The notes under the pieces are model-generated. The model worked only from the letters and a program-made list of their open reading frames with translations, was not told the origin of the DNA and ran no database searches. Shown here one piece after another: positions 9,403 through 18,042 of a DNA stretch of 64,000 nucleotides; the stretch's first letter is position 1, and every line of letters starts with the position of its first letter. The translations under genes were made by a program, and so were the position numbers. This DNA comes from Paenacidovorax monticola (lineage in GTDB: Bacteria; Pseudomonadota; Gammaproteobacteria; Burkholderiales; Burkholderiaceae_C), in the NCBI RefSeq assembly GCF_014489595.1, contig NZ_CP060790.1, forward strand, positions 2,480,001-2,544,000, given 5' to 3'.

Positions 9403-10464
9403 ATGTTTCTGAAAAACACCTGGTACGTCGCGTGCAGGCAGGAGGAGATCGAAGGCAAGCCCTTGGGTCGCAAGATCTGCAACGAATCCATTGCCTTCTA
9501 TCGCCAGGCCGACGGCACGCCCGCGGCGGTCGAGGATTTCTGCCCCCACCGCGGTGCCCCCCTGTCCCTGGGCTTTGTCTCCGACGACAAGCTGGCGTGC
9601 GGCTACCACGGCCTGGAGATGGGCTGCGACGGCAAGGTCGTCGCCATGCCAGGGCAGCGGGTGCGGGGCTTTCCCTGCATCAAGAGCTATCCGGTGGTCA
9701 GCCGCCACGGCTTTGTCTGGGTGTGGATCGGCGACCGCGAGCAGGCCGACCCGGCGTTGATCCCCGATCTGCACTGGGCGAACCACCCCGAATGGGCCTA
9801 TGGCGGCGGCTACTACTACGTCCGCGCCGACTACCGGCTCATGATCGACAACCTCATGGACCTGACGCACGAAACCTATGTGCACGCGACCTCCATCGGC
9901 CAGAAGGAGATCGACGAGACGCCATGCACCACCAAGGTGGATGGCGACCATGTCACGACCAGCCGCCTGATGAACGACCTGCCCGAAGCCCCGCCGTTCT
10001 GGAAGATGGCGCTGCGCGGGCATGGACTGCCGGACGACCAGCGCGTGGACCGCTGGCAGATCTGCCACTACACGCCGCCCACGCACGTGATGATCGAGGT
10101 TGGCGTGGCGCTGGCCGGCCACGGCGGCTACGAAGCGCCGGCCGACCGCAAGGTCTCCTCCATCGTGGTGGACTTCATCACGCCGGAGACCGAAACCTCG
10201 CACCACTACTTCTGGGGCATGGCGCGCAACTTCAGGCCGCAGGACACGAGCCTCACGGCCGCGATCCGCGAGGGCCAGGGCAAGGTCTTCGGCGAGGACC
10301 TGGAGATGCTGGAGCGCCAGCAGGCCAACCTGAACGCCTGGCCCGAGCGCAAGCTGCTGATGCTCAACATCGATGCGGGCGGCGTGCAATCGCGGCGCAT
10401 CATCGACCGCCTGCTGGCGCACGAAGCCGCGGCGCGTGCAGGCGCAACGGAGGCCGAGCAGTGA
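9403..10464 (+). CDS. vanA: Vanillate O-demethylase-type Rieske oxygenase
   Basis: This is the terminal oxygenase (353 residues) of a two-component Rieske demethylase. The Rieske 2Fe-2S ligands are in CPHRGAPLSLG and CGYHGLEMG. The mononuclear iron site is DLTHETYVHATS (D-x2-H-x4-H). The N-terminus MFLKNTWYVACRQEEI matches VanA proteins, which convert vanillate to protocatechuate plus formaldehyde. I chose the ATG at 9403; one four codons earlier (9391) is possible. The reductase gene overlaps its stop by four bases (GTGA). Related enzymes act on syringate or other methoxybenzoates, so the exact substrate is inferred from context: an AAHS transporter, a reductase and protocatechuate-dioxygenase relics. 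Confidence 0.85.
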   Translation: MFLKNTWYVACRQEEIEGKPLGRKICNESIAFYRQADGTPAAVEDFCPHRGAPLSLGFVSDDKLACGYHGLEMGCDGKVVAMPGQRVRGFPCIKSYPVVSRHGFVWVWIGDREQADPALIPDLHWANHPEWAYGGGYYYVRADYRLMIDNLMDLTHETYVHATSIGQKEIDETPCTTKVDGDHVTTSRLMNDLPEAPPFWKMALRGHGLPDDQRVDRWQICHYTPPTHVMIEVGVALAGHGGYEAPADRKVSSIVVDFITPETETSHHYFWGMARNFRPQDTSLTAAIREGQGKVFGEDLEMLERQQANLNAWPERKLLMLNIDAGGVQSRRIIDRLLAHEAAARAGATEAEQ

Positions 10465-11435
10465 CGGCCGCAATCGCTTCCCTCACCGTTCGGGTGGCCC
10501 GCAAGGCCGCCGAGGCGCAGGACATCTGCAGCCTGGAGCTGGTCGCGGCAGACGGCGGCGCACTGCCGGGGTTCTCCGCCGGCTCGCACATCGACGTGCA
10601 CCTGCCCGGCGGCATCGTGCGCCAGTACTCGCTGTGCAACGACCCGGCGGAGTCGCACCGCTACCTCGTCGCGGTGCTGCGCGAGCCGGCATCCCGCGGC
10701 GGCTCGGCAGCCGTCCACGACGCCGTGCGCGAAGGCGACACGCTGGCCATCAGCCTGCCCCGCAATGCCTTCGCGCTGGCCGGCCATGCACAAAAGCACC
10801 TGCTGCTGGCCGGCGGCATCGGCGTCACGCCCATCCTGTGCATGGCCGAGCGCCTGGCCGTGCTGCAGGCGGATTTCGAGATGCACTATGCCGCCCGCTC
10901 CGCCGCGCGCATGGCGTTTGCCGGGCGCATCCGCAGCTCCGCCTTCGCGGACCGGGTCCAGTTCCATGTCGGCGACGGGGCGGCTCCGCAGCGGCTGGAC
11001 CTTGCCGCCCTGCTGGCACACCCCGCCCCGGGCACGCACCTGTACGTCTGCGGCCCCAAGGGGTTCATGGATGCCGCGCTGGCCACGGCCCGCGCCCAGG
11101 GCTGGGGCGAGGAGCAGCTGCATTGGGAATTCTTCGCCGGCGCCGATGCCGGGCCTCGCAGCGGCGACGGTGCCTTCGAAGTCCGGCTCGCCAGCTCGGG
11201 ACGGGTGATACCGGTTCCCGCCGACCGGACGGTGACGCAGGCGCTGGCCAATGCCGGCGTGGAGATCATGGTGTCCTGCGAGCAGGGCGTGTGCGGCACC
11301 TGCCTCACGCGCGTGCTCCAGGGCGAGCCCGAGCACCGGGACTCCTACCTCACGCCCGAGGAGCAGGCGGCGAACGACCAGTTCACGCCCTGCTGCTCGC
11401 GCTCGAAGTCGGCATGCCTGGTGCTGGATCTCTGA
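10461..11435 (+). CDS. vanB: Vanillate O-demethylase-type ferredoxin reductase
   Basis: This is the electron-transfer partner of the preceding oxygenase (324 residues). An FMN/FAD-binding domain (GSHIDVHLPGGIVRQYSLCN) is followed by an NAD-binding domain (HLLLAGGIGVTPILCMAERL) and a C-terminal plant-type 2Fe-2S ferredoxin with SCEQGVCGTC and the last ligand in the FTPCCSRSKS tail. This domain order is that of VanB and phthalate dioxygenase reductase. The GTG start overlaps the vanA stop codon (GTGA), so the two are translationally coupled. The frame is intact. Confidence 0.9.
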   Translation: MTAAIASLTVRVARKAAEAQDICSLELVAADGGALPGFSAGSHIDVHLPGGIVRQYSLCNDPAESHRYLVAVLREPASRGGSAAVHDAVREGDTLAISLPRNAFALAGHAQKHLLLAGGIGVTPILCMAERLAVLQADFEMHYAARSAARMAFAGRIRSSAFADRVQFHVGDGAAPQRLDLAALLAHPAPGTHLYVCGPKGFMDAALATARAQGWGEEQLHWEFFAGADAGPRSGDGAFEVRLASSGRVIPVPADRTVTQALANAGVEIMVSCEQGVCGTCLTRVLQGEPEHRDSYLTPEEQAANDQFTPCCSRSKSACLVLDL

Positions 11436-11453
11436 CGCCGCAAGGGGCACGGC

Positions 11454-11549
11454 ATGGCTCTCGACAAACCCCGCATGATGCTGGACAGCGGCCGCGCACC
11501 CGGCCGCCTGCCGGGCACGCAAGCGCTGCCCGCCCCGCGAAAGGACTGA
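11454..11549 (+). pseudogene. Internally deleted ligA/pmdA relic (protocatechuate 4,5-dioxygenase alpha subunit)
   Basis: This is a 31-codon reading frame. Its first six residues, MALDKP, match the start of LigA-type alpha subunits. Residues from RMMLDSGRAPGR on resemble the C-terminal end of the same family, where an MM-x3-GGRS/A-type segment occurs. Roughly 100 middle residues are absent. It directly follows vanB and directly precedes the ligB relic, the normal order of ligA and ligB. I infer a gene worn down by an internal deletion that kept start and stop. The match is short, so the call rests partly on the neighbour. Confidence 0.55.
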
Positions 11550-11550
11550 C

Positions 11551-11700
11551 ATGGCCCGTATCCGCGCCAGCGTCCATACCTCGCATGTGCCGGCCATGGG
11601 CGCCGCCATGGATCTGTGCAAGGCCGGCGAGCCCCACTGGCAGCCCGTGCTCCAGGGCGACGGGTACTCGCGGCAATGGATGCGCGAGCAGCGCCCCGAC
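11551..11700 (+). pseudogene. Truncated ligB/pmdB relic (dioxygenase beta subunit N-terminus)
   Basis: The first 50 codons read MARIRASVHTSHVPAMGAAMD and continue through PHWQPVL and YSRQWMREQRPD. This matches the N-terminus of class III extradiol dioxygenase beta subunits (LigB/PmdB), where TSHVPAIGAAMD carries an active-site histidine. The conserved segment that should follow (VIFLV-NDHA type) is absent. The frame instead runs in phase through about 15 unrelated residues into the alpha/beta hydrolase. The catalytic domain is lost, so no ring-cleavage activity is possible from this copy. I infer a deletion that fused the relic to the hydrolase gene. Confidence 0.75.
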
Positions 11701-11745
11701 ATGGCTCGAAGAAACGCCACCACCGGCGCCCGGAACTTGCCTGCC

Positions 11746-12471
11746 ATGAGAAAGAACATGCCGAACCAAGCGTGCGTCGTGCTGCTCCCCGGCCTGCTGT
11801 GCGACGCCGCCTTGTGGGCGCAGCAGGTCCAGGCCCTCGACCCTGCCCACTGCGTCGTGCCCTCCTACGGCGAGCTGTCTTCCATCACCGGCATGGCGCA
11901 ACACGTGCTCGACACGGCACCCGCCGAGCACCTGTGCGTGGCCGGGCATTCGATGGGCGGGCGCGTCGCGCTGGAGATGGCGCGGCTGGCTCCGCAACGC
12001 GTGTGCAGGCTGGCGCTGCTGGACACGGGCATGGACCCGCTTGCGCCCGGCCAGGCGGGCGAGCACGAGCGCGCCAAGCGCATGGGCCTGCTGCAGATGG
12101 CACGCGAGCACGGCATGCGCGCGATGGGCCGGCAATGGGCGCAGGGCATGGTGCATGCATCGCGCTGGAACACCCCGCTCTTCGAGAACATCCTGGACAT
12201 GATCGAGCGCCAGACGCCGGCCATCTTCGCGGCGCAGCTGGAGGCGCTGCTGACGCGCCCCGACGCCAGGGAGCTGCTTGCACAGCTGCGCTGCCCCACG
12301 CTGCTGGTCTGCGGCCGCCAGGATGCCTGGAGCCCGCTGTCGCGCCATGAGGAAATGCATGCGCTGGTTCCCGGCTCCCGCCTCGCCATCGTGGAGGACA
12401 GCGGCCACATGAGCCCCATGGAACAGCCTGCGGCGGTGTCGCAGGCACTGAAGGAATGGATGCAGCCATGA
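11746..12471 (+). CDS. Alpha/beta-fold hydrolase
   Basis: This is a hydrolase of about 241 residues. The oxyanion segment is LLPGLLCDAALW, the nucleophile elbow GHSMGG, the acid region GRQDAWSP, and the catalytic His lies in DSGHMSPME. A reading frame beginning at 11551 extends it N-terminally by the ligB relic. I place the functional start at the ATG at 11746 or at 11758 because the family begins at the first beta strand. It may hydrolyse an ester or ring-cleavage product in the aromatic pathway, but the substrate is not shown by the sequence. Its stop codon overlaps the next start (ATGA). Confidence 0.8.
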   Translation: MRKNMPNQACVVLLPGLLCDAALWAQQVQALDPAHCVVPSYGELSSITGMAQHVLDTAPAEHLCVAGHSMGGRVALEMARLAPQRVCRLALLDTGMDPLAPGQAGEHERAKRMGLLQMAREHGMRAMGRQWAQGMVHASRWNTPLFENILDMIERQTPAIFAAQLEALLTRPDARELLAQLRCPTLLVCGRQDAWSPLSRHEEMHALVPGSRLAIVEDSGHMSPMEQPAAVSQALKEWMQP

Positions 12472-12905
12472 CCGGCGCCGTGCCCTACCTGGACATCGAG
12501 CAGGCCTGCCGCGAACTGGTGCTGCGCGCGGCGCGCTGCGCCGATGCGGGCGATGCCGCAGGCCTCGCGCAGCTGTTTGCGCCGGACGGCATCCTGGTCC
12601 GCCCCCATGCCGAGCCCCTGCAGGGGCGCGCCTCCATCGAAGCGGCCTATGCCCAGCGGCCCGCAGGCCGGCTGACGCGCCATCTCGTCACCAATACGCT
12701 GGTGGAGACCGAATCCCCCGCCAGTGCCCGGGCCCTGAGCTACGTGCTGCTGTGGACCGGCTCCAGCGCCGACCTCGACACCCCGCACGGAAGGCCCGCG
12801 CATGCACGGCAACTGGTCGGCGAGTTCGACGACCGGTTCGCGCTCTGCGCCGAGGGCTGGCGCATCCAGCGGCGCGACGCGCGCTTCGTGCTGCACAGCG
12901 GATAG
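12468..12905 (+). CDS. SnoaL/NTF2-like fold protein
   Basis: This is a small protein of 145 residues with the pattern of the SnoaL/nuclear-transport-factor-2-like family: ACRELVLRAARCADAGDAAG, LFAPDGILVRP, GRASIEAAYAQRP, then a C-terminal beta strand pair ending WRIQRRDARFVLHSG. Family members include isomerases, dehydratases and the small subunits of ring-hydroxylating oxygenases. Function here is unassigned. The ATG overlaps the hydrolase stop by four bases, so it belongs to the aromatic operon. Confidence 0.75.
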   Translation: MTGAVPYLDIEQACRELVLRAARCADAGDAAGLAQLFAPDGILVRPHAEPLQGRASIEAAYAQRPAGRLTRHLVTNTLVETESPASARALSYVLLWTGSSADLDTPHGRPAHARQLVGEFDDRFALCAEGWRIQRRDARFVLHSG

Positions 12906-13046
12906 TCGCCAGCTCCGCCCTTTCCCTGCCGCGGCGCAAGCCGCCGGCACCTCCCCAGCAACCACCGGCGTGTGCCCCGACCCGCGGCAGGGGCACGCGC
13001 GCCCGCGCACGAGCCGCCGCCACCGACATCACAGGAGACAAGCATC

Positions 13047-14185
13047 ATGAAGCATCGCATCACCGCCCTGGGCCTGGCCGCATGGGCCTTTTCGGGGAGT
13101 TCCGGAACCCAGGCACAGACGGCGCCCCCCGCGTCCGTGGCGCTCTATGGGCTGATCGACACCGGCGTCGAACGCATCACCAACGTCGGGGCCGGCGGCG
13201 GCAGCGTCACGCGCATGCCCGGCCTCTCGGGCTCACTGCCCTCGCGCTGGGGTGTGCGCGGCAGCGAAGACCTGGGCGGCGGCCTGCGCGCGGTGTTCAA
13301 CCTCGAGGCCGGCTTCAGCCCCGATACGGGCGCATCCAACCAGGGCGGGCGCATCTTCGGCCGCCAGTCCCTCGTGGGGCTGTCAGGCCCCTGGGGCACG
13401 GTATCCCTCGGACGGCAATACACGATGCTGTACTGGTCCGTCCTCGACGGCGACCAGCTCGGCCCCAACAACTACGGCCTGGGCTCGCTGGACAGCTACA
13501 TCCCCAACACCCGCATGGACAACTCCATCGTGTACCGCGGCAGCTTCGGCGGGCTTTCCGTGGGCGCGGGCTACAGCCTGGGGCGCGACACCGTCAACGC
13601 CGGCCCCAGCCCTTCAGGCACCAACTGCGCCGGCGAGAGCGCCGCCGACCGCAATGCCTGCCGCCAGTGGTCCGCCATGGTCAAGTACGACACATCCGCC
13701 TGGGGCTGGCGCTGGCGGCGGACGAGTTCCGCGGCGGCACCGGTGCGTTCGCGGGCCTGGTGCGCAGCGACCTCAAGGACCGGCGCGCGACCCTCAACGG
13801 CTACGCCAAGTTTGGCCCCGTGAAGCTGACGGCGGGCCTCCTCCGGCGGGACAACGGCGGCGCGGCGCCGCTGTCGAGCACCAACGGGCAAGGTGCACGC
13901 AGCAACCTCTACTGGCTGGGCGGCGCCTACAGCGTCACGCCGGCCTTCACGGTGGACGGGCAAATCCAGCGCCTGGACTTCCGGCAGGGGGGCGACAATG
14001 CCACGCTGACCGTGGTGCGCGGCATCTACAGCCTCTCCAGGCGCACGCAGCTCTATGCCCAGCTTGCGCACATCCGCAACGGGGAGCGCCTGTCGTTCTC
14101 GGTCTCCTCCGGCCAGCCTGGCGCCAACCCGGCCGCGGGCCAGTCCCAGAACGCCGTCATGCTGGGCATGCGGCATGCATTCTGA
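13047..14185 (+). CDS. Gram-negative porin, Omp32 type (one frameshift)
   Basis: This is a trimeric outer-membrane porin of about 379 residues, of the kind abundant in Comamonadaceae. A signal peptide (KHRITALGLAAWAFSGSSGT, cleaved after TQA) is followed by SVALYGLIDTGVERITNVG. Further typical segments are RWGVRGSEDLGGGLRAVFNL, FGRQSLVGLSGPWGTVSLGR and the closing strand VMLGMRHAF with terminal Phe. One G is missing from the run at 13702-13705; restoring it gives SAWGLALAADEFRGG. A ribosome site (ACAGGAGACA) precedes the ATG. By position it probably admits the aromatic acid handled by the upstream operon. Confidence 0.9.
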
Positions 14186-14186
14186 G

Positions 14187-15494
14187 TCAGAACCGCGTAT
14201 GGATGGCCCCGGTGACGGCGCCGTCGTCTTCGACCACGGGCATCCAGCGCCATTTGTCGAAGGTGGTGCAAGGGTGCGATATGCCCAGTTCCACGAGGTT
14301 GCCGACCTGCGGCCACTCAGCCTCGGGGGCCGCAGCATCGAAGCGCAGATAGGCATGCTGGTCGTTCAGTGCACGGATGCTCCAGCCCGGCGGCACGGCC
14401 TGCGCCGTGCTGGCGGCACGGCCCGCGCGGCGCAGGGGAATGGGCATCTCGATGTCATACGACACGTCGCGCCGGCCACAGGTTAGCAGGGCCAGGCCGG
14501 ACTCGGGAACCGATTGCACCATGGTCCATACGGTGAGCGCGGGGCGCAGCGAAGCATCCAGCCCCTCGCGCCGCTCCACGTTGTGCAGAAAGCGCATGTA
14601 GTTGCCGTGGTCATGCGTCACATAGCAGCCCGAGCGCAGCACCCCAAGCACCGGACGTGAGAGGCCCTGCATGCGCAGCAGCGGCAGAACCAGGTCGAAC
14701 ACGGCCGAGCCTCCGGCCGTGAGCAGGACGGACGCTTCGCCAGGAGCCCACAGCGCCTCGGCATCGCAGGCGCGCGCGGCCTCGGTCACGCGGCGCACCA
14801 GGGCCGTCACTTCGCGTGCATCGTGCTCGCTGTCGCAGCGAGCCACGCCCCCTTCATAGCATTCGATGCCGCCCAGACGCGCCACGCCGCTGGCACGGAT
14901 GGCCCGCGCAAGGTCCAGCGCCTCTTCCAGGTGGCGGCAGCCCGTGCGCTGTCCGGGGATCCCCATCTCGAGCAGCACGTCGAACACGCGCGCGCCCTTG
15001 CGGCCACTTGCGCCACGGCGGCGGGCCCAATCCTCGATGAGCGCGAGTTGCGCGCGCGAATCGACCAGAAACCACAGGCGCAGATCCGCATGCCGCGCCA
15101 GCAGGTCATCAAGCCCGTCGAGGTCGGCATCGCACACCACCTGGTTGGCGATGACGATGCGCCGCGCGCCCGCCGCCACGCCTGCGCGGGCCTGGAACAC
15201 GGTGGCAAAGGTCAGCCCCCAGGCCCCGGCGGCGAGTTGCTGAGCGAACAGCTCGGGCGACATGGTGGTCTTGCCGTGCGGCGCCAGCAGCACGCCTTTG
15301 CGCTGCGCGTAGGCCTGCATCCAGGCCAGGTTGTGCGCCAGCGCGGAGCGGCGCAGCACAGCCAGTGGCAAGGGCAGGTCGCCCGCCAACACATTCCAGC
15401 CGCGCTCGGCGATTGCATCGGCAAGACATGGCTCCACAGCAGGCGGAAAGCCCTTGTACGAGGCATCCAACAGCCAGGTTGCTTCTGTTTTCAT
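14187..15494 (-). CDS. PLP-dependent D-threonine aldolase/D-serine dehydratase-like enzyme
   Basis: This is a fold-type III (alanine-racemase-like) PLP enzyme of 435 residues, in the family that includes D-serine dehydratase DSD1, D-threonine aldolase and D-threo-3-hydroxyaspartate dehydratase. The PLP lysine is in LLAPHGKTTMSPELF near residue 75, and the metal-binding tail has LVELGISHPCTTFDKW. It is often annotated as amino-acid deaminase. It converges with the porin, with one base between the stop codons. The N-terminus overlaps an AT-rich segment (TTTTCATAGCTGCTTGCGC) resembling a short dispersed repeat common in this bacterial family. The exact D-amino acid is unknown. Confidence 0.82.
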   Translation of the reverse strand: MKTEATWLLDASYKGFPPAVEPCLADAIAERGWNVLAGDLPLPLAVLRRSALAHNLAWMQAYAQRKGVLLAPHGKTTMSPELFAQQLAAGAWGLTFATVFQARAGVAAGARRIVIANQVVCDADLDGLDDLLARHADLRLWFLVDSRAQLALIEDWARRRGASGRKGARVFDVLLEMGIPGQRTGCRHLEEALDLARAIRASGVARLGGIECYEGGVARCDSEHDAREVTALVRRVTEAARACDAEALWAPGEASVLLTAGGSAVFDLVLPLLRMQGLSRPVLGVLRSGCYVTHDHGNYMRFLHNVERREGLDASLRPALTVWTMVQSVPESGLALLTCGRRDVSYDIEMPIPLRRAGRAASTAQAVPPGWSIRALNDQHAYLRFDAAAPEAEWPQVGNLVELGISHPCTTFDKWRWMPVVEDDGAVTGAIHTRF

Positions 15495-15537
15495 AGCTGC
15501 TTGCGCCCGCTCCTATGGGGTCAGAGGCCTCAAACGC

Positions 15538-16914
15538 TCAAAATGGCAGCTTGGGCATGCCACCACCCATGCCCTTCATGCCGCCCATCTTCTTCATGAG
15601 CTTCATGAGGCCGCCGCCCTTCATCTTCTTCATCATGGTCTGCATCTGCTCGAACTCGTTGAGCAGGCGGTTCACTTCCTGTACCTGAACCCCCGCGCCA
15701 GCGGCGATGCGCTTCTTGCGCGTGGCCTTGATGAGTTCGGGCTTGCGGCGCTCCAGCGCCGTCATGCTGCAGATGATGCCTTCCTTGCGGCGGATGTCGC
15801 GCTCGGCCTTGTCCATGTCCACCTGGCCGGCCTTGGCGGTGAGCTGGGCCGGCAGCTTGTCCATGAGGCTGGAGAGGCCGCCCATCTGCTTCATCTGCTG
15901 GATCTGGGCCAGGAAATCGTTGAGGTCGAAGCCGTCGCCGCTCTTGACCTTGGCCGCGAGCTTCTGCGCAGCCTCGATGTCCACGCCGGCCGTGACCTGC
16001 TCGACCAGGGCCACGATGTCGCCCATGCCCAGGATGCGGCCCGCATGACGCTCGGCATCGAACACCTCCAGGCCGTCGATCTTCTCGGACACGCCCGCGA
16101 ACTTGATGGGCGCTCCCGTGACGCTGCGCACTGACAGCGCCGCGCCACCGCGCGAGTCGCCATCCAACTTGGTGAGCACGATACCGGTGAGCGGCAGCGC
16201 CTCCTTGAAGGCCTTGGCCGTGTTCACCGCGTCCTGGCCCTGCATGGCATCGACGACGAACAGCGTCTCGACGGGGTTCAGCACGGCATGCAGGTCCTTG
16301 ATCTCCTGCATCAGCACTTCGTCGATGGCCAGGCGGCCGGCCGTATCCACCAGCAGCACGTCGAAATAGTGCTTCTTGGCGTAGTCAAGCGCGGCCAGTG
16401 CGATATCGCGCGGCTTCTGGTCGGGCGTGCTCGGGAACCACTCGGCGCCCGCCTGCTTGGTGACGGTCTTGAGCTGCTCGATGGCGGCAGGCCGGTACAC
16501 GTCGCCCGAAACGGTGAGCACCTTTTTCTTGCGCTTCTCGATGAGGTGCTTGGCCAGCTTGGCGGTGGTCGTGGTCTTGCCCGCGCCTTGCAGGCCGGCC
16601 ATCAGGATCACGGCGGGCGGCTGGGCCGCGAGGTTGATGTCGGCCACGCCCTCGCCCATGGTCGCCGCCAGCTCGCGGTTGACGATGGACACCAGCGTCT
16701 GCCCCGGCTTGAGCGAGCCCAGCACCTCCTGGCCCAGGGCCTTTTCCTTGACGCGCGCAATGAAATCGCGCACCACGGGCAGGGCCACGTCGGCCTCGAG
16801 CAGGGCCATGCGCACCTCGCGCAGCATGTCCTGCACGTTGGATTCGGTGATGCGGGCCTGGCCACGCATCTCCTTGACGAGGCGCGAGAGTTTGTCGGTG
16901 AGGGCGGAGGCCAT
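15538..16914 (-). CDS. ffh: Signal recognition particle protein Ffh
   Basis: This is the GTPase of the bacterial signal recognition particle (458 residues), which with 4.5S RNA delivers nascent membrane proteins to FtsY. Domains in order: the helical N domain (LTDKLSRLVKEMRGQARITE), the G domain with LQGAGKTTTTAKLAKHL, DTAGRLAIDE and TKLDGDSRGGAALS, and the Met-rich M domain ending MKGGGLMKLMKKMGGMKG. The ATG at 16914 gives the standard MASALTDKLS start; a longer frame to 17004 adds non-conserved sequence. It is divergent from the ccsA-like gene, a pairing seen in many beta- and gammaproteobacteria. The frame is intact. Confidence 0.97.
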   Translation of the reverse strand: MASALTDKLSRLVKEMRGQARITESNVQDMLREVRMALLEADVALPVVRDFIARVKEKALGQEVLGSLKPGQTLVSIVNRELAATMGEGVADINLAAQPPAVILMAGLQGAGKTTTTAKLAKHLIEKRKKKVLTVSGDVYRPAAIEQLKTVTKQAGAEWFPSTPDQKPRDIALAALDYAKKHYFDVLLVDTAGRLAIDEVLMQEIKDLHAVLNPVETLFVVDAMQGQDAVNTAKAFKEALPLTGIVLTKLDGDSRGGAALSVRSVTGAPIKFAGVSEKIDGLEVFDAERHAGRILGMGDIVALVEQVTAGVDIEAAQKLAAKVKSGDGFDLNDFLAQIQQMKQMGGLSSLMDKLPAQLTAKAGQVDMDKAERDIRRKEGIICSMTALERRKPELIKATRKKRIAAGAGVQVQEVNRLLNEFEQMQTMMKKMKGGGLMKLMKKMGGMKGMGGGMPKLPF

Positions 16915-17002
16915 AGCAGGTGTTCCGGGAGGTTGGGCGCGCCGTTGCGGCGGGCGGATCGCCACGCGCTGAGTGCGCGGGCGAGGGGCTAAACTGTGAC
17001 CC

Positions 17003-17803
17003 ATGATTTTACCCAGTGCCTCCCCCGTCGGCTGGACGCTGGCCGCGGCTGCGGCCGTGGCCTATGCCGTGCCCGCCGCCGGAGCCTCGCGCCTGAGCGC
17101 GAACGCCGCGCGGATCGCGCTACTGCTGGCCTGGGCGCTGCATGCCGCCGCCCTGGCCTGGGGCTTGATCGGCGACACGCCGCCGCGCTTCGGCTTTGCG
17201 CCCGCGCTGTCCATGACGGCCTGGCTGGTGCTCACCGTGTATGCCGTGGAGCGCCAGCTGTTTCCGCAGATGCAGGCGCGCTGGCTGCTGGCCAGCCTGG
17301 GCGCCGTGGCCGTGCTGATGGCCTGCGTTTTCCCCGGCCAGCCGCTGCATGTGAGCGCATCGCCCTGGCTGCCGCTGCACCTGGCGCTGGGCATCGCCTC
17401 GTACGGACTCTTCGCCGCGGCCGTGGTGCATGCGGGCCTCATGACGCGCGCCGAACGCCAGATCCGCCAGGCAGCCGACCCGCACAGCGGCATTCCGCTG
17501 CTCACGCTGGAGCGGCTCACCTTCCGCTTCGTGGCCGCGGGCTTCGTGCTGCTCACGGCCACCCTGCTCGCGGGCTGGCTGTTCGGCGAGACGCTCTACG
17601 GCCGGACCTGGCGCTGGGACCACAAGGCCGTGTTCTCGTTGCTGTCGTGGCTTGCCTTCGCCGTGCTGCTGCTGGGCCGTTCGCGCTTCGGCTGGCGCGG
17701 GCGCAGCGCCGTGCGCGTGCTCTACGGCGGCGCGGCCCTGCTGCTGCTGGCCTACGTGGGCTCGCGCTTCGTGCTTGAAGTGGTGCTGGGGCGCGGGGCA
17801 TGA
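17003..17803 (+). CDS. CcsA/HemX-like cytochrome c assembly-family membrane protein
   Basis: This is an integral membrane protein of 266 residues with about eight predicted helices. The tryptophan-rich motif GRTWRWDHKAVFSLLSW and LPLHLALGIASYGLFAAAVVHAG are typical of the cytochrome-c-assembly (CcsA/CcmC/YpjD) family, which handles haem at the membrane. This ffh-linked subgroup (YpjD type) has no firmly assigned function. The ATG at 17003 is the first in-frame methionine after the intergenic gap. The next gene starts in its stop codon (ATGA). Confidence 0.85.
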   Translation: MILPSASPVGWTLAAAAAVAYAVPAAGASRLSANAARIALLLAWALHAAALAWGLIGDTPPRFGFAPALSMTAWLVLTVYAVERQLFPQMQARWLLASLGAVAVLMACVFPGQPLHVSASPWLPLHLALGIASYGLFAAAVVHAGLMTRAERQIRQAADPHSGIPLLTLERLTFRFVAAGFVLLTATLLAGWLFGETLYGRTWRWDHKAVFSLLSWLAFAVLLLGRSRFGWRGRSAVRVLYGGAALLLLAYVGSRFVLEVVLGRGA

Positions 17804-18024
17804 AGTACCTGCTGCTCCTCCTCGTGCTGGCCATCGCCTACGGCATATGGCGCGGCCAGCGGCGCGCACCGCCCCCGGCGGCGCGGCCCAGCCCTCGCCC
17901 ACAGCTGCCGCAGGACATGGTGGCGTGCGCCCACTGCGGCCTGCACCTGCCGCGCACCGAGGCCCTCGCGCAGGACGGTCACTACTACTGCTGCGCGGAA
18001 CACCGCCTCTCCGCCCCCCGCTGA
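17800..18024 (+). CDS. PP0621-family small membrane protein with Cys pairs
   Basis: This is a 74-residue protein with one N-terminal membrane helix (YLLLLLVLAIAYGIW), a Pro/Arg linker, and a C-terminal cysteine module (MVACAHCGLHLPRTEAL, YYCCAEHR) that looks like a small zinc-binding site. It matches the PP0621 family, which commonly sits between the ccsA-like gene and the pilS/pilR pair. The start overlaps the preceding stop by four bases. Function is unknown; membrane-anchored metal binding is an inference from the cysteines. Confidence 0.75.
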   Translation: MKYLLLLLVLAIAYGIWRGQRRAPPPAARPSPRPQLPQDMVACAHCGLHLPRTEALAQDGHYYCCAEHRLSAPR

Positions 18025-18042
18025 GCAGGCCCGCCCCAGCGC

